DNA of 64,000 bases from Acinetobacter sp. SFB. GTDB lineage: Bacteria; Pseudomonadota; Gammaproteobacteria; Pseudomonadales; Moraxellaceae. Below the pieces are notes generated by a model. It was given only the letters and a program-made list of their open reading frames with translations. It was not told the DNA's origin and did no database searches. Shown piece after piece: positions 9,353 through 18,435 of the stretch (within the stretch, counting starts at the first letter, position 1; every line of letters begins with the position of its first letter). The stretch spans positions 197,240-261,239 of the forward strand of contig NZ_LSZH01000011.1 of the NCBI RefSeq assembly GCF_001647545.1, read 5' to 3'. Both the position numbers and the translations under genes were made by a program.

Positions 9353-10408
9353 TTACCACAGAGAAAGCTGTGGCTGATCTTGCTGGTCGGAAAGTTGGTA
9401 AACCCCAACCCCGATTAAACGAAATTGAAAATGTTCAGGAATCTGCATTTCGTGCAGTAATTGCTGAAGCACATCCTGCAGTTGTTTTTGATTTTCCAAG
9501 GGCTGTTTAAAACTTTTACTGTGCTGTAAAACCTGGAAATTTTTTAGCTTGAGCTTGGCTGAAACACCACGTGCACAGAGGTTTTTTTTATCTAGACTTT
9601 GCCAGACTTGCTCCATCAGTTTGGGCCAATAGGCCTGGCACTGAATTAAAGTTAGATCATCATCAAAGGTGGTTTCCTTGGAAATTTGCTGCCGTTCCCG
9701 TTCAGTTTGCACTGCTCGCTCATCAATCCCTTGAGCATAGAGAAAGAGCTGTCTGCCATATTTGCCAAAATGCTGAATCAGCATGCCTTCTTCGATTTGC
9801 TGTAAATCGCCCAAGGTTTCCAGTTGCAAATTTTTGAGTTTTTCTTGGGTGACTTTGCCGACACCGGGAATTTTCTTCAGTGGTAAATGTTGAATAAAGT
9901 TTTGCACCTGTGAGGGTTTAATCACCCAGATGCCATTGGGTTTATTCCAGTCTGAGGCAATTTTAGCTAAAAACTTGTTTGGCGCGACACCGGCTGATGC
10001 AGTTAAGCCTGTGGCTGTGAAAATATCTTCCCGGATTCGCATGGCGACTTCAGTTGCACTGGGAATGTTTTTTAAATTTTCAGTGACATCCAAATAGGCT
10101 TCATCTAAAGACAAGGGTTCAATAATCGGTGTATAACACTGAAAAATATGATGAATTTTAGCAGAGACTGCACGGTATTTTTCAAAATTGGGTTCAATCA
10201 CCACCACTTGAGGGCAACGTTTTCTAGCTTGTGCCATCGACATGGCTGAACGTAGACCAAACTCACGTGCAGGATAAGAGGCAGCACAAACCACAGCGCG
10301 TGGATGATGCGAAGAAACCACCACGGGTAAATGCTTTAACTCAGGTCGGTCTTTGAGTTCCACGGAGGCATAAAAGGCATCCATATCGATGTGAATGATT
10401 TTTCTCAT
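9353..10408 (-). CDS. dinB: DNA polymerase IV (Y-family translesion polymerase)
   Basis: 351 aa, the usual length. Catalytic acidic residues are D8 in '[12 protein letters not shown]' and D102/E103 in 'SLDEAYLDV'. F12/Y13 form the steric gate region. '[17 protein letters not shown]' is the finger segment, '[20 protein letters not shown]' continues the palm, '[12 protein letters not shown]' is the helix-hairpin-helix thumb, and the little-finger domain occupies the last ~110 residues. It copies past damaged bases without proofreading. The usual C-terminal beta-clamp peptide would be the last few residues (DQPQLSLW), consistent with the QLxLF-type clamp motif. It stands alone; no LexA box is evident upstream. 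Confidence 0.96.
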   Translation of the reverse strand: MRKIIHIDMDAFYASVELKDRPELKHLPVVVSSHHPRAVVCAASYPAREFGLRSAMSMAQARKRCPQVVVIEPNFEKYRAVSAKIHHIFQCYTPIIEPLSLDEAYLDVTENLKNIPSATEVAMRIREDIFTATGLTASAGVAPNKFLAKIASDWNKPNGIWVIKPSQVQNFIQHLPLKKIPGVGKVTQEKLKNLQLETLGDLQQIEEGMLIQHFGKYGRQLFLYAQGIDERAVQTERERQQISKETTFDDDLTLIQCQAYWPKLMEQVWQSLDKKNLCARGVSAKLKLKNFQVLQHSKSFKQPLENQKQLQDVLQQLLHEMQIPEHFQFRLIGVGVYQLSDQQDQPQLSLW

Positions 10409-10456
10409 GCAGCCCTAATTCTGCCTCTAATTCTATATAGCTTGAGTATCTCATCT

Positions 10457-10725
10457 TCATGGCCGAGAGTGTAGCGCAGGATCAAGTGCATACGACACAG
10501 GCTGACTGAGTAAAATGACCTGTGTTTTTTGTGGTTCAGCCGCTTGAATCAGAATCTTTAAGCTTTGCTCGGTGTTATCGGCCAGATAAGGCAAAAACTC
10601 CAGAGGCTGGATATTACCATTTTTGAAAACTGGAAACTTGGCCAGAAGGTTGCAGTAAAAAAACCATGCCAGCCACCAAAAATAGAATAAGCAGTTCAAT
10701 GAAACCAAAATTCCTTGTTTAATCG
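10457..10725 (-). pseudogene. Probable frameshifted remnant of a small membrane-anchored protein
   Basis: On the minus strand one frame gives a convincing N-terminal membrane segment (GFIELLILFLVAGMVFLLQP) that stops after 'SSFQKW'. The next frame then continues with a plausible soluble segment (about 10650 down to 10470, 'EFLPYLADNTEQSLKILIQA' and 'QVILLSQPVSYALDP'). This looks like one small gene split by a frameshift. The ancestral function is unknown, and the fragment could also be an unusual intact short gene in one frame (83 aa). Confidence 0.4.
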
Positions 10726-10790
10726 ATATAATTTTCCTGTTTGTAATTGGTTATTATTTTTATTGTTGATGAAGACTTGAACTTGTCTTG

Positions 10791-11576
10791 TTATTTTTTC
10801 GGTAAATTTTCAATTGGTTTTTGAGGGTAAATCTTATTTTTTTCTAAAAAACTGATCCAATCAGATTGCTTACCATTAAATACATTTAAGTCGACCACTT
10901 TGGAAATGCCTTTAATGGTTCCCTGATTGGTATGTTGCCAGAACAGCCATTTTGGATTGCCTTTTAAATCGGGTTTATCCTGATATTCACGTACCCACAG
11001 CGGTGTTTTAGAAAACTCCCCCGCCAGAATAATGTTATAAAACGACTTGGAAATATAGAAAATCGGTTGTTTGCCATAATGCTGATACAGCCGATCATGC
11101 ATGACCTGAATTTCTTTAAGCAGTTGTTCCTTGGTATAGGTATTGATACAGTTACTGTCATATTCCAGATCAATTACCGGCGGTAAGGCATCGGCTTTAT
11201 TCGGTACCGTTTCAATAAAGTTTTGTGCCTGAATTTCACCATCACGGCACAAGCGATAAAAATGATAGGCACCGACCATCAAGCCATGTTCGCGGGCCTG
11301 TAGCCAATAGTCCTGAAATTTTTGATCTTTAAAGTCCCCACCTTCCGTGGCTTTGAGATACACAAACTGATAGTTTTTTGGGGAAATCTGTTTCCATTGA
11401 ATATCGCCCTGATGATGCGATACATCAAATCCTTTGACCGGATAATCCTGTGCCGAGGCAGGGTTGGTATGCAATACAAAAACATAAACGATGATTGCGA
11501 CACAAATCAGCACCAAGCCTGCGCAAGAGGCATAAAGCTTTTTATGGCTGTTCCGGGCTAATCGTTTTTTAGGCAT
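10791..11576 (-). CDS. Glycoside hydrolase family 25 (lysozyme-like) protein, membrane-anchored
   Basis: 261 aa. A basic N-terminus (KKRLARNSHKK) is followed by one hydrophobic segment (about 16-35), giving a signal anchor that places the rest in the periplasm. The GH25 domain runs from about 46 to 250: 'GFDVSHHQGDIQW' with D51, 'YQFVYLKATEGGDFKD', 'GAYHFYRLC' and 'PVIDLEYDSN' with the catalytic D136-x-E138 pair. 'PLWVREY' and 'WLFWQHTNQGTIKGI' close the barrel. GH25 enzymes cleave the N-acetylmuramic acid to N-acetylglucosamine bond of peptidoglycan. In this position, away from phage genes, a housekeeping cell-wall role is more likely than phage lysis. Confidence 0.9.
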   Translation of the reverse strand: MPKKRLARNSHKKLYASCAGLVLICVAIIVYVFVLHTNPASAQDYPVKGFDVSHHQGDIQWKQISPKNYQFVYLKATEGGDFKDQKFQDYWLQAREHGLMVGAYHFYRLCRDGEIQAQNFIETVPNKADALPPVIDLEYDSNCINTYTKEQLLKEIQVMHDRLYQHYGKQPIFYISKSFYNIILAGEFSKTPLWVREYQDKPDLKGNPKWLFWQHTNQGTIKGISKVVDLNVFNGKQSDWISFLEKNKIYPQKPIENLPKK

Positions 11577-11653
11577 GAATAAGTTGGCGATGATTGATCG
11601 AACACATGATAACGCGATCTGAGGCTTCAGACCACGTTGTTTCTAAAATCCGA

Positions 11654-13045
11654 TTAAACAGGCGTATTACGTGGAATACGCGAGAAAATGAAAGCCGTGA
11701 TGATATTAATACAGCCCACTAAAATCAAGGTGCTATGGAACGCGGTAGTGATCTGTTCGACACCATAATAGGCTGTAAAAACGTTGACCAAGGTTCCTGC
11801 CAAAGCCACACCAATACTCATCGATACCATCATGATCATCGACAAGAAACTGTTACCACTGCTGGCATCCTGCTGCGGTAAATCCTTTAAAGTTAAGGTA
11901 TTCATCGAGACAAATTGCAGAGAGTTTAGCATCCCGAAAATAAAGAAGTGCACCGCGCGCAACCAGATAGGTGTGTCTGCCGTAGTCAGGGCGAAACTGG
12001 CGATACAACCGCCGACCAACAAGGTATTGACTAGCAGCACTTTACGATAGCCAAAGCGTTGAATAATTTGCCGAAGAACCGGTTTAGATGCCAGTGAACC
12101 CAGTACCGTAGGAATCATTAGCAAACCGGTAATAAACGGCTCAAAACCAAAGGCCACCTGTAGCATCAGGGGGATGAGAAAAGGCATGGCATTGCCGCCT
12201 AAGCGAGCAAAGAAATTACCCACAATCCCAATGGCATAAATTTGATTGCTAAATAATTTGCTGCGGAACAGTGCATTTTGATGACTATGCGCATGATAGG
12301 CGTAAATAGCCACCGCCATTAAACCTGCAGTGATTAATCCAGCACTCCACCATAAGGGCTGATGAGGGCTAGAAAAGTTTTCGATTCCCAGTGAAACGCC
12401 GACCATGGCAATCACCAACAGTATAAAACCGGAAAAATCGAATGATTTAACAGTAGGCTCTGTGATATTGGGCATAGCTTTGACTGTAATTAAACAGCCT
12501 AAAAATCCCATCGGAATATTGATGAGAAAGATCCAGTGCCAGGTCGTCACTTCGACCATCCATCCACCCAGTGTTGGGCCGATGAGTGGACCCATTAACC
12601 CTGCTAGACTCATCAGGCTCATGGCAGATAAAAACTGGGTGCGCGGAATGACCTTGAGCATGGCCAAACGCCCGACCGGTAATAATAACGCTCCGCCAAT
12701 CCCCTGAATAACCCGATAGAGCAGCAGTTCATTTAAGCTGTTGGCAAGTCCACAGCCTAAAGAGGCCAGAGTAAAGATAATAATTGCGCTAAAGTAGGTA
12801 TTACGTACTCCAAACCGGTCTGCAAGCCAGCCACTTAAGGGAATACACGCAGCCACGGAAAGCACATAGGCCACCACGACACTATGCATCTGCAGCGGAT
12901 CTTCACCCAGGTTTGCCGCCATCGCAGGAATTGCGGTATTGACAATGGTGGTGTCCAAACCTTGCATAAAAAAGCCAATAGACACCAACAAGACCAAGAG
13001 TCTAAATTCAGGTTGTAAGGCTTGATGTGTTGGCGTGGCGTTCAT
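11654..13045 (-). CDS. DHA2-family MFS exporter, MdtD-like
   Basis: 463 aa with about 14 hydrophobic segments. The N-terminus 'FFMQGLDTTIVNTAIPAMA' is the DHA2 motif D1 with the key Asp in TM1. 'LADRFGVRNTY' is the loop 2-3 motif A, and 'LYRVIQGIGGALLLPVGRLA' is motif B/C in TM4-5. 'LMGPLIGPTLGGWMVE' then 'WHWIFLINIPMG' is motif C with the adjoining DHA2 signature. The pattern agrees best with E. coli MdtD. It should export an unidentified small compound by proton antiport; MdtD itself has a poorly defined substrate. No adjoining membrane-fusion protein or regulator is present, so it would work alone. It lies head-to-tail with the GH25 gene but 77 bases apart. Confidence 0.88.
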   Translation of the reverse strand: MNATPTHQALQPEFRLLVLLVSIGFFMQGLDTTIVNTAIPAMAANLGEDPLQMHSVVVAYVLSVAACIPLSGWLADRFGVRNTYFSAIIIFTLASLGCGLANSLNELLLYRVIQGIGGALLLPVGRLAMLKVIPRTQFLSAMSLMSLAGLMGPLIGPTLGGWMVEVTTWHWIFLINIPMGFLGCLITVKAMPNITEPTVKSFDFSGFILLVIAMVGVSLGIENFSSPHQPLWWSAGLITAGLMAVAIYAYHAHSHQNALFRSKLFSNQIYAIGIVGNFFARLGGNAMPFLIPLMLQVAFGFEPFITGLLMIPTVLGSLASKPVLRQIIQRFGYRKVLLVNTLLVGGCIASFALTTADTPIWLRAVHFFIFGMLNSLQFVSMNTLTLKDLPQQDASSGNSFLSMIMMVSMSIGVALAGTLVNVFTAYYGVEQITTAFHSTLILVGCINIITAFIFSRIPRNTPV

Positions 13046-13462
13046 ATAAGTATAAATGTGAAATTTTTAAACAGTTTAAAGGAATCCTCTAAAGATGGTG
13101 TAAGAAAAAGTTGTTCTATTGATAGCCAGATAAGGGCAATAAAGCCATGAACAGACCATCATGCTACAAGATAGCTTTAAGGTGAAAAATAGTTGAAATT
13201 TCATACAAAGCCAATAAGATCCAGAGCACAGTTCAGCTTTTGTTCTTCTCCTCCTCATAGAGTCGGTCGTTTAATGTGCAGCCATTCAGTTTATTTGAAA
13301 TAAAAAATGCAGATAAAAACAACATGAAGCTACTTTTTTAGAGACCAGAACAAAATCTTGTTATGCTGATGTCATTAAAATGACATAAAACTGTCATAAT
13401 CTGGCCCAGCCTCCAGCCATGCTGGACGAGTTCTTTTAATTGGTGAAAAAGGTTTTGTTTTT
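13046..13462. other. Intergenic region between divergent mdtD-like and PiT-like genes
   Basis: About 415 bases with no recognisable gene. A short minus-strand reading frame (about 13076-13258) has a composition and Cys/Phe/Tyr-rich content unlike a real protein. The region must hold both divergent promoters. A TTTTTAG-rich stretch at 13330 is the only compositional oddity. Confidence 0.4.
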
Positions 13463-14431
13463 ATGACAATCGAAATTTTGATGATTGTTGGCTTCTGTCT
13501 AGCCGCGTATTCAATTGTCGGAAATGATGTGCCGCAAACCTTAGGCACCTTTATTTCATCCAATGCCCATCGTCCCTGGTGGATACTGTGGTTATATACC
13601 AGCAGTATTTTAAGCGTGGTGTTGTTTTATGGCTGGTGGGTTTCAGGTGTTGGTGATGCCTCTTATGGCCGTCTGGAAACCATTGCTTTTCCTGAAGGTG
13701 GAATTACCTGGCTGTATATTGTTCCACCTATATTACTGATTATTTTGACCAAATATGGTATTCCGGTCAGTACCACATTTTTAGTCCTCACCATTTTTTC
13801 GCCCAGCAGTTTGGGTTCCATGCTGACCAAATCGATGATGGGGTATGCCGTTGCATTTGTGGTGGCCATCATTGTCTATCGTTTTGTGATTAAAGGCATT
13901 TCGGTTTATTTCAGTAAGACCCGAGACCATAAGGTTTCTCATATCTGGATAGGTTTGCAGTGGGTCTCCACCGCGTTTCTGTGGAGCCAATGGCTGATTC
14001 AGGATCTGGCCAATATTTTCGTCTATGTGCCACGTCAGGTTCCGCTGGGATTCCTGATTTTCGCGATTTCGGTTTTTGTCATTCTCTTGGGCATGATTTT
14101 CTACCAACGTGGCGGTGCCATCCAGAAAATTATCGACACCAAAACCGGTGTGGCGGATATTCGTTCCGCGACCATTATTGATTTTATTTACGCCCTTATT
14201 TTGCTGGTCTTCAAAGAGTGGAGCAACATTCCAATGAGTACCACTTGGGTGTTCTTGGGTCTGCTCGCAGGTCGTGAATTTGCCATGTCGATGCATCTGG
14301 CTGAAGTGAATAAATACCGGACTTCGCGCAATGTCAGTAAAGATGCGATGAAGCTGATGATCGGCTTAATCATGAGTATTGTCTTGGCAACCACGCTACC
14401 GTGGTTCTATAACTTTATTTCAAATTTATAG
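13463..14431 (+). CDS. Membrane protein with PiT (inorganic phosphate transporter)-like repeats
   Basis: 322 aa with eight or more hydrophobic segments. I do not recognise it as a named family, but two internal signatures recall the PiT family. 'GNDVPQTLGTFISS' (about 22-35) resembles the PiT GANDVANAxGTxVGS motif. There are also two copies of a 'PxSTTxxxLxxx' motif: 'GIPVSTTFLVLTIF' and 'IPMSTTWVFLGLLAG'. The two halves may be an inverted repeat. This suggests an ion permease in the cytoplasmic membrane. Phosphate as substrate is inference and the similarity is weak. It is monocistronic, with its own terminator. Confidence 0.65.
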   Translation: MTIEILMIVGFCLAAYSIVGNDVPQTLGTFISSNAHRPWWILWLYTSSILSVVLFYGWWVSGVGDASYGRLETIAFPEGGITWLYIVPPILLIILTKYGIPVSTTFLVLTIFSPSSLGSMLTKSMMGYAVAFVVAIIVYRFVIKGISVYFSKTRDHKVSHIWIGLQWVSTAFLWSQWLIQDLANIFVYVPRQVPLGFLIFAISVFVILLGMIFYQRGGAIQKIIDTKTGVADIRSATIIDFIYALILLVFKEWSNIPMSTTWVFLGLLAGREFAMSMHLAEVNKYRTSRNVSKDAMKLMIGLIMSIVLATTLPWFYNFISNL

Positions 14432-14450
14432 CGCGTCCAGGGCAATTAAA

Positions 14451-14476
14451 AAAGCGGGCTTGAGGCCCGCTTTTTT
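14451..14476 (+). terminator. Terminator between PiT-like and LOG genes
   Basis: AAAGCGGGC, a short loop, then GCCCGCTTTTTT. It serves the upstream plus-strand gene and, because it is flanked by A-runs, probably also the convergent minus-strand gene. Confidence 0.93.
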
Positions 14477-14503
14477 ATTGTTTCTTATAGTGAGGAAATA
14501 AAT

Positions 14504-15142
14504 TTAAATGGCAAAGTGTTTCGGAGCGCCAAGGTTTTTAAGCGCATTCAGAATTTGATCGGCATGATTACAAATAATCAGTTTTGCCCGATGCTGGGGC
14601 GGTAAAAATCCTTCACTGACCGCATGATCAAGCTGGGCAATTAAAGCATCATAAAAACCATTCACGTTATACAGCATCATCGGTTTTTGATGCTGATTCA
14701 ACTGACCCCAGGTGGCAATTTCCAGAATTTCTTCAAAGGTGCCCAAGCCACCGGGCAGGGCAACAAAAGCACTGGCACGTTCTGCCATCATGGCTTTGCG
14801 TTCATGCATGTTGTCTACAATATGCAATTCAGTCAGCTGGTGGTGTGCAATTTCATAATCGAGCATAAATTTAGGAATCACTCCGACCGTTTGCCCACCG
14901 CGTTGTCTGACCGCGTCAGCGACTTGTCCCATCAGGCCAATACTGGCGCCGCCATAGACCAGTCCAAAATCTAGGTCTGCTAGCGCTTGAGCCAGAGCAA
15001 TGGCTTTTTCTTGGTAAATCGGCTTGTTGCCCGAACGTGAACCGCAGTACAGCGCAATAAGGGGTTGCGTGGTTTTAGGAGATGGATTTTTATGTTTTGG
15101 AGTCATTTTTAATACACTGTTCATCATTATCTTTTTCACCAT
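14504..15142 (-). CDS. LOG-family (TIGR00730) nucleotide phosphoribohydrolase-like protein
   Basis: 212 aa at the longest. The Rossmann-type LOG core starts at about residue 28: 'IALYCGSRSGNKPIYQEKA', 'LVYGGASIGLMGQVADAV' and 'ALPGGLGTFEEILEIATWGQ'. The PGGxGTxxE motif supplies the catalytic Glu and binds the phosphate of the nucleotide. Family members hydrolyse cytokinin riboside monophosphates or, in bacteria, AMP-like nucleotides. The first ~25 residues (Lys/Met/Thr-rich) lie outside the family core. The ATG at 15106 (MTPKHKN) is a reasonable alternative start, and no clear Shine-Dalgarno sequence decides between them. It is monocistronic. Confidence 0.9.
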   Translation of the reverse strand: MVKKIMMNSVLKMTPKHKNPSPKTTQPLIALYCGSRSGNKPIYQEKAIALAQALADLDFGLVYGGASIGLMGQVADAVRQRGGQTVGVIPKFMLDYEIAHHQLTELHIVDNMHERKAMMAERASAFVALPGGLGTFEEILEIATWGQLNQHQKPMMLYNVNGFYDALIAQLDHAVSEGFLPPQHRAKLIICNHADQILNALKNLGAPKHFAI

Positions 15143-15463
15143 AGCATTTTATTTTTTCTTGCTCTAGCTTAAGTCGGAAATATGACAAAGCCGCTAAGGT
15201 CATGCATAGACTTTGCAAAGATTTGTTAAAACCTAATGGCAGAAGGCAGGAGGAGTGCTGAAAAAAAGATGAATTTCCAGTTCATCTTGTTATACTAAAA
15301 ATCTGTTTTCCAATAAATGAATCAACATGAGTAGTGGTTGTCCTCACTCTGAACATCTCAATTCTTCTTCAAAAATTATACAGAATGCTGTTCATAGAAT
15401 ATTTGCCGATTTTAATATCAACCTCCTAAAAGCAGTCCTTAAGCCCCAGCAGGAGAACATCCA
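15143..15463. other. Intergenic region upstream of the TerC-type gene
   Basis: About 320 bases between divergent genes. A Shine-Dalgarno sequence (CAGGAG) precedes the TerC start. I looked for a manganese-type riboswitch, because TerC genes often have one, and saw no convincing conserved core. Confidence 0.4.
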
Positions 15464-17041
15464 ATGATCTTTGAATGGATGTCAGATCCATCTGCCTGGA
15501 TTGGATTGGCTACTTTAGTGGTTTTAGAAATTGTTCTCGGTATCGATAATCTGGTCTTTATTGCCATTTTGGCGGAAAAACTTCCACCCGAACAGCGCAA
15601 TGCCGGTCGTATTGTCGGGTTGCTGCTTGCCTTGGGTATGCGCCTGATTTTGCTGGCTTCCATTGCTTGGGTGGTGACCTTAACCCAGCCCCTGTTTCAT
15701 ATTCTGGAGCATCCTTTCTCCGGCCGCGACCTGATTCTGCTGTTTGGTGGGGTGTTCCTTTTATTTAAGGGCACCATGGAACTGCATGAACGGATTGAAG
15801 GAACTCAGACCCAGAAAGAAGAAAATCCAGTGCATGCCGCTTTCTGGATGGTAATTGTTCAAATTGTGGTGCTGGATGCAGTTTTCTCTCTAGACAGTGT
15901 GATTACCGCAGTCGGAATGGTAAAAGACCTTTCGGTGATGATGATTGCGGTGGTGATCGCAGTCGGTATTATGCTGTGGGCATCGAAACCGCTGATGGAT
16001 TTCGTCAACAAGCATCCAACCGTGGTCATTCTATGTCTGGGCTTCTTGATGATGATTGGTTTTTCACTCATTGTTGAAGGTTTCGGTTTCCATATTCCAA
16101 AAGGCTATTTATACGCAGCCATTGGTTTCTCGGTGGTGGTTGAGTTTGTGAACCAAACCATGCGACGGAATCAGGAGAAGATGGTTACCACCACGGACTT
16201 GCGTTACCGCACCGCTTCTGCAGTGATGCGTATGCTCGGCGGCAAGTCAGAATCACAAAATAATGAGTCAGAAGATGTGCTGGCAACCCGTGCATATGCC
16301 GATGAAGTTTTTAATGAACAAAATGGGGCTTATCACAGTGTGATGGTGCAAGGTGTACTTGGACTGTCTGAACGACCGGTAAAATCGGTGATGACGCCAC
16401 GCCCTGAACTGGAATGGATTGATTTAGACGAAGATGATGCGGCCATTAAAGAACAGTTGTTGAGCATGACCCATTCACGTTTAATTGTGGCGCATGGTGA
16501 GCTGGACAACATTGCCGGTGTGGTTCTGACCCATAAAGTGATGAATGAATACATTGAAACAGGTGTAATTAATTTTGAACGTCACTTACGTGAACCGGTG
16601 ATTGTGCATGAAAATGCCCAGGTATTAATGGTGATGGAGCAGTTGCGTCAGGCACCGTTACAGTTGGCAATTGTACTGAATGAATACGGTTCGATTGAAG
16701 GGATTGCAACCCCGATTGATGTACTTGAAGCGATTGCGGGGGAATTCCCGGATGAAGACGAATTTGAAACAGCAGCAGAAAGTTTGGAAGATGGCACTTT
16801 AATTCTGGACGGTTCTACTGATATTCGCCACGTATCCTTACTTCTAGACTGTGATCTGGTCGATGAGTCTGACCAGTATTCCACCTTGTCGGGATATATT
16901 TTGCATCACTTGGGTCATTTACCAGAAAGTGGCGCAAAACTCGAAGCGGATGGTTATATTTTTGAAGTGGTGACGATGGACGGTCATAAGATTGATAAGG
17001 TTCATATCATTCCGCAAATTGAAAACAATGCCGATGATTAA
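15464..17041 (+). CDS. TerC-domain membrane protein with CBS and CorC/HlyC domains (YoaE/YegH-like)
   Basis: 525 aa. Residues 1-230 are a TerC membrane domain with about seven hydrophobic segments and the characteristic acidic intramembrane motifs '[17 protein letters not shown]' and '[18 protein letters not shown]'. A CBS pair follows (about 300-415: '[18 protein letters not shown]' and '[20 protein letters not shown]'). The C-terminus (about 440-520) is a CorC_HlyC transporter-associated domain ('[12 protein letters not shown]', '[20 protein letters not shown]'). TerC proteins export metal ions, notably manganese in characterised cases; CBS domains sense adenine nucleotides. A metal-efflux role is inference by family. 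It ends in a strong terminator. Confidence 0.92.
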   Translation: MIFEWMSDPSAWIGLATLVVLEIVLGIDNLVFIAILAEKLPPEQRNAGRIVGLLLALGMRLILLASIAWVVTLTQPLFHILEHPFSGRDLILLFGGVFLLFKGTMELHERIEGTQTQKEENPVHAAFWMVIVQIVVLDAVFSLDSVITAVGMVKDLSVMMIAVVIAVGIMLWASKPLMDFVNKHPTVVILCLGFLMMIGFSLIVEGFGFHIPKGYLYAAIGFSVVVEFVNQTMRRNQEKMVTTTDLRYRTASAVMRMLGGKSESQNNESEDVLATRAYADEVFNEQNGAYHSVMVQGVLGLSERPVKSVMTPRPELEWIDLDEDDAAIKEQLLSMTHSRLIVAHGELDNIAGVVLTHKVMNEYIETGVINFERHLREPVIVHENAQVLMVMEQLRQAPLQLAIVLNEYGSIEGIATPIDVLEAIAGEFPDEDEFETAAESLEDGTLILDGSTDIRHVSLLLDCDLVDESDQYSTLSGYILHHLGHLPESGAKLEADGYIFEVVTMDGHKIDKVHIIPQIENNADD

Positions 17042-17083
17042 CTTAAATGACGGTAGATGATCTTTGAAGCAAGATAATTGATT

Positions 17084-17114
17084 AAAATAGCCCGTATTGT
17101 CGGGCTATTTTTTA
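17084..17114 (+). terminator. Terminator after the TerC-type gene
   Basis: Perfect 11-bp arms AAAATAGCCCG / CGGGCTATTTT around a 6-base loop, followed by TTT. Confidence 0.92.
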
Positions 17115-17127
17115 TTGGGAAAATTTG

Positions 17128-17595
17128 ATGTCAGAAAACAATTGTCCATGTGGTGTTGGAATGTATGCCAGCTGTTGCCAGCCGCTACATTTGGGGCAAG
17201 CGCAAGCACAAACTGCAGAACAGCTGATGCGTTCACGTTATAGTGCATTTGCCAAGCATGAAATTGATTATATTGTCAAAACCACAGCGATTGGACAACA
17301 ACAGGCATTGGATGTGGCTGCTCTTGCTGAATGGAGTAAATCTAATCAATGGCTCAAGCTTGAAGTCATACAGGCCAAAGAAAAAATAGATAAAAATCAT
17401 GCCCAGGTAGAATTTAAAGCACATTATCACGATGGTCATCAGGCACAGGTACATCATGAAATTTCACATTTTGTGCTACATGAGGGAACTTGGTATTTCC
17501 TTGATCCGACCACAGCGATGCAAATCACCATGAAGCAAGCCTGTATTTGTGGATCGGGGAAAAAATTTAAACAATGTTGTGCCCAATATCTGTAA
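17128..17595 (+). CDS. ychJ: YchJ-family protein with two SEC-C metal-binding motifs
   Basis: 155 aa from ATG 17128. A TTG one codon earlier also opens the frame. An N-terminal SEC-C motif (CPCGVGMYASCCQPLH) and a C-terminal one (CICGSGKKFKQCC) flank a central NTF2-like domain ('AEQLMRSRYSAFAKHEIDYI' to 'HEISHFVLHEGTWYFLDP'). The cysteines of SEC-C motifs bind zinc, as in SecA. The family's cellular role is unknown. The terminator hairpin of the previous gene ends only about 14 bases before this start, so this gene has either a very short leader or depends on read-through. Confidence 0.9.
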   Translation: MSENNCPCGVGMYASCCQPLHLGQAQAQTAEQLMRSRYSAFAKHEIDYIVKTTAIGQQQALDVAALAEWSKSNQWLKLEVIQAKEKIDKNHAQVEFKAHYHDGHQAQVHHEISHFVLHEGTWYFLDPTTAMQITMKQACICGSGKKFKQCCAQYL

Positions 17596-17655
17596 ATTTC
17601 ATCTGAATTTGCCTTAGAATAACGCGCATCGATTACCCTCAGTGGAAGAAGGGCA

Positions 17656-18300
17656 ATGTTGTTATTGGTGATTTATATTATTGCAATTACGGCCGAAGCC
17701 ATGACCGGCGCTTTATCGGCTGGTCGGCGTAGTATGGATTGGTTTGGGGTAACGCTGATTGCTTGTGTGACGGCACTGGGTGGCGGTTCAGTTCGGGATG
17801 TACTGCTCGGACATTATCCACTGACTTGGGTCAAACATCCTGAATATCTGGTGCTGACCTGTGCTGCTGCCTTTGTCACCATCCTGATTGCCAAATGGAT
17901 GCGGCATTTACGCTCTATCTTCCTTATTTTAGATGCCATGGGATTGATTGGCTTCACCGTCATTGGGTGTCAGATTGCGCTTCAGATGGGACATGGTTTC
18001 GTGGTTTCGGCTGTCGCTGGAGTTCTGACCGGTGTGTCAGGTGGTATTCTGCGGGATATCCTGTGTAACGATGTACCCTTGGTGTTCCGCCGTGAACTGT
18101 ATGCCAGTATTTCCTTTGTTTCGGTCATTTGTTATTGGGTCTGTCAGGAGATTGGTTTCTCTTTAGAAGTCACCGTGATTTCGACCCTGATTTTCGGTTT
18201 TTCTTTACGCTGTATCGCCATCTACTTTGGGCTGGAAATGCCGAAATTTATTTATAAAGATGATGATGAGCAATCGGCATCTTCCAAAGATGCTTCATAA
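17656..18300 (+). CDS. TRIC-type (UPF0126) channel family protein, YadS-like
   Basis: 214 aa with about seven transmembrane segments. The repeated glycine-rich signatures of the family occur twice: 'VTALGGGSVRDVLLGHYPLTW' and 'GVLTGVSGGILRDILCNDVP'. These kinked helices line the pore in bacterial TRIC homologues, which conduct monovalent cations. The C-terminal tail is acidic (DDDEQSASSKD). 'EAMTGALSAGRRSMDWFGV' is the typical N-terminal segment. It is 60 bases after ychJ with no terminator between them and may be co-transcribed with it. Physiological substrate unknown. Confidence 0.88.
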   Translation: MLLLVIYIIAITAEAMTGALSAGRRSMDWFGVTLIACVTALGGGSVRDVLLGHYPLTWVKHPEYLVLTCAAAFVTILIAKWMRHLRSIFLILDAMGLIGFTVIGCQIALQMGHGFVVSAVAGVLTGVSGGILRDILCNDVPLVFRRELYASISFVSVICYWVCQEIGFSLEVTVISTLIFGFSLRCIAIYFGLEMPKFIYKDDDEQSASSKDAS

Positions 18301-18435
18301 AAAATTGCACAAAAAATGATAGATGACTGAAGATATGAGCGATCAATATTTTCAATTAGCGTATAAAAATCAGCACAATTATAAATCCTGTTGGGAAAGC
18401 AGTATGTATCCGTTCACCAAATCAGAGATCTTGTT

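Noticed and set aside
10791-11576. Phage lysin as an explanation for the GH25 protein
   Set aside because: No holin, spanin or other phage gene is nearby, and it has a membrane anchor; a chromosomal cell-wall role fits better.
15143-15463. Possible manganese riboswitch ahead of the TerC-type gene
   Set aside because: I looked for the conserved core because TerC genes often have one, and no convincing match or hairpin set was visible.
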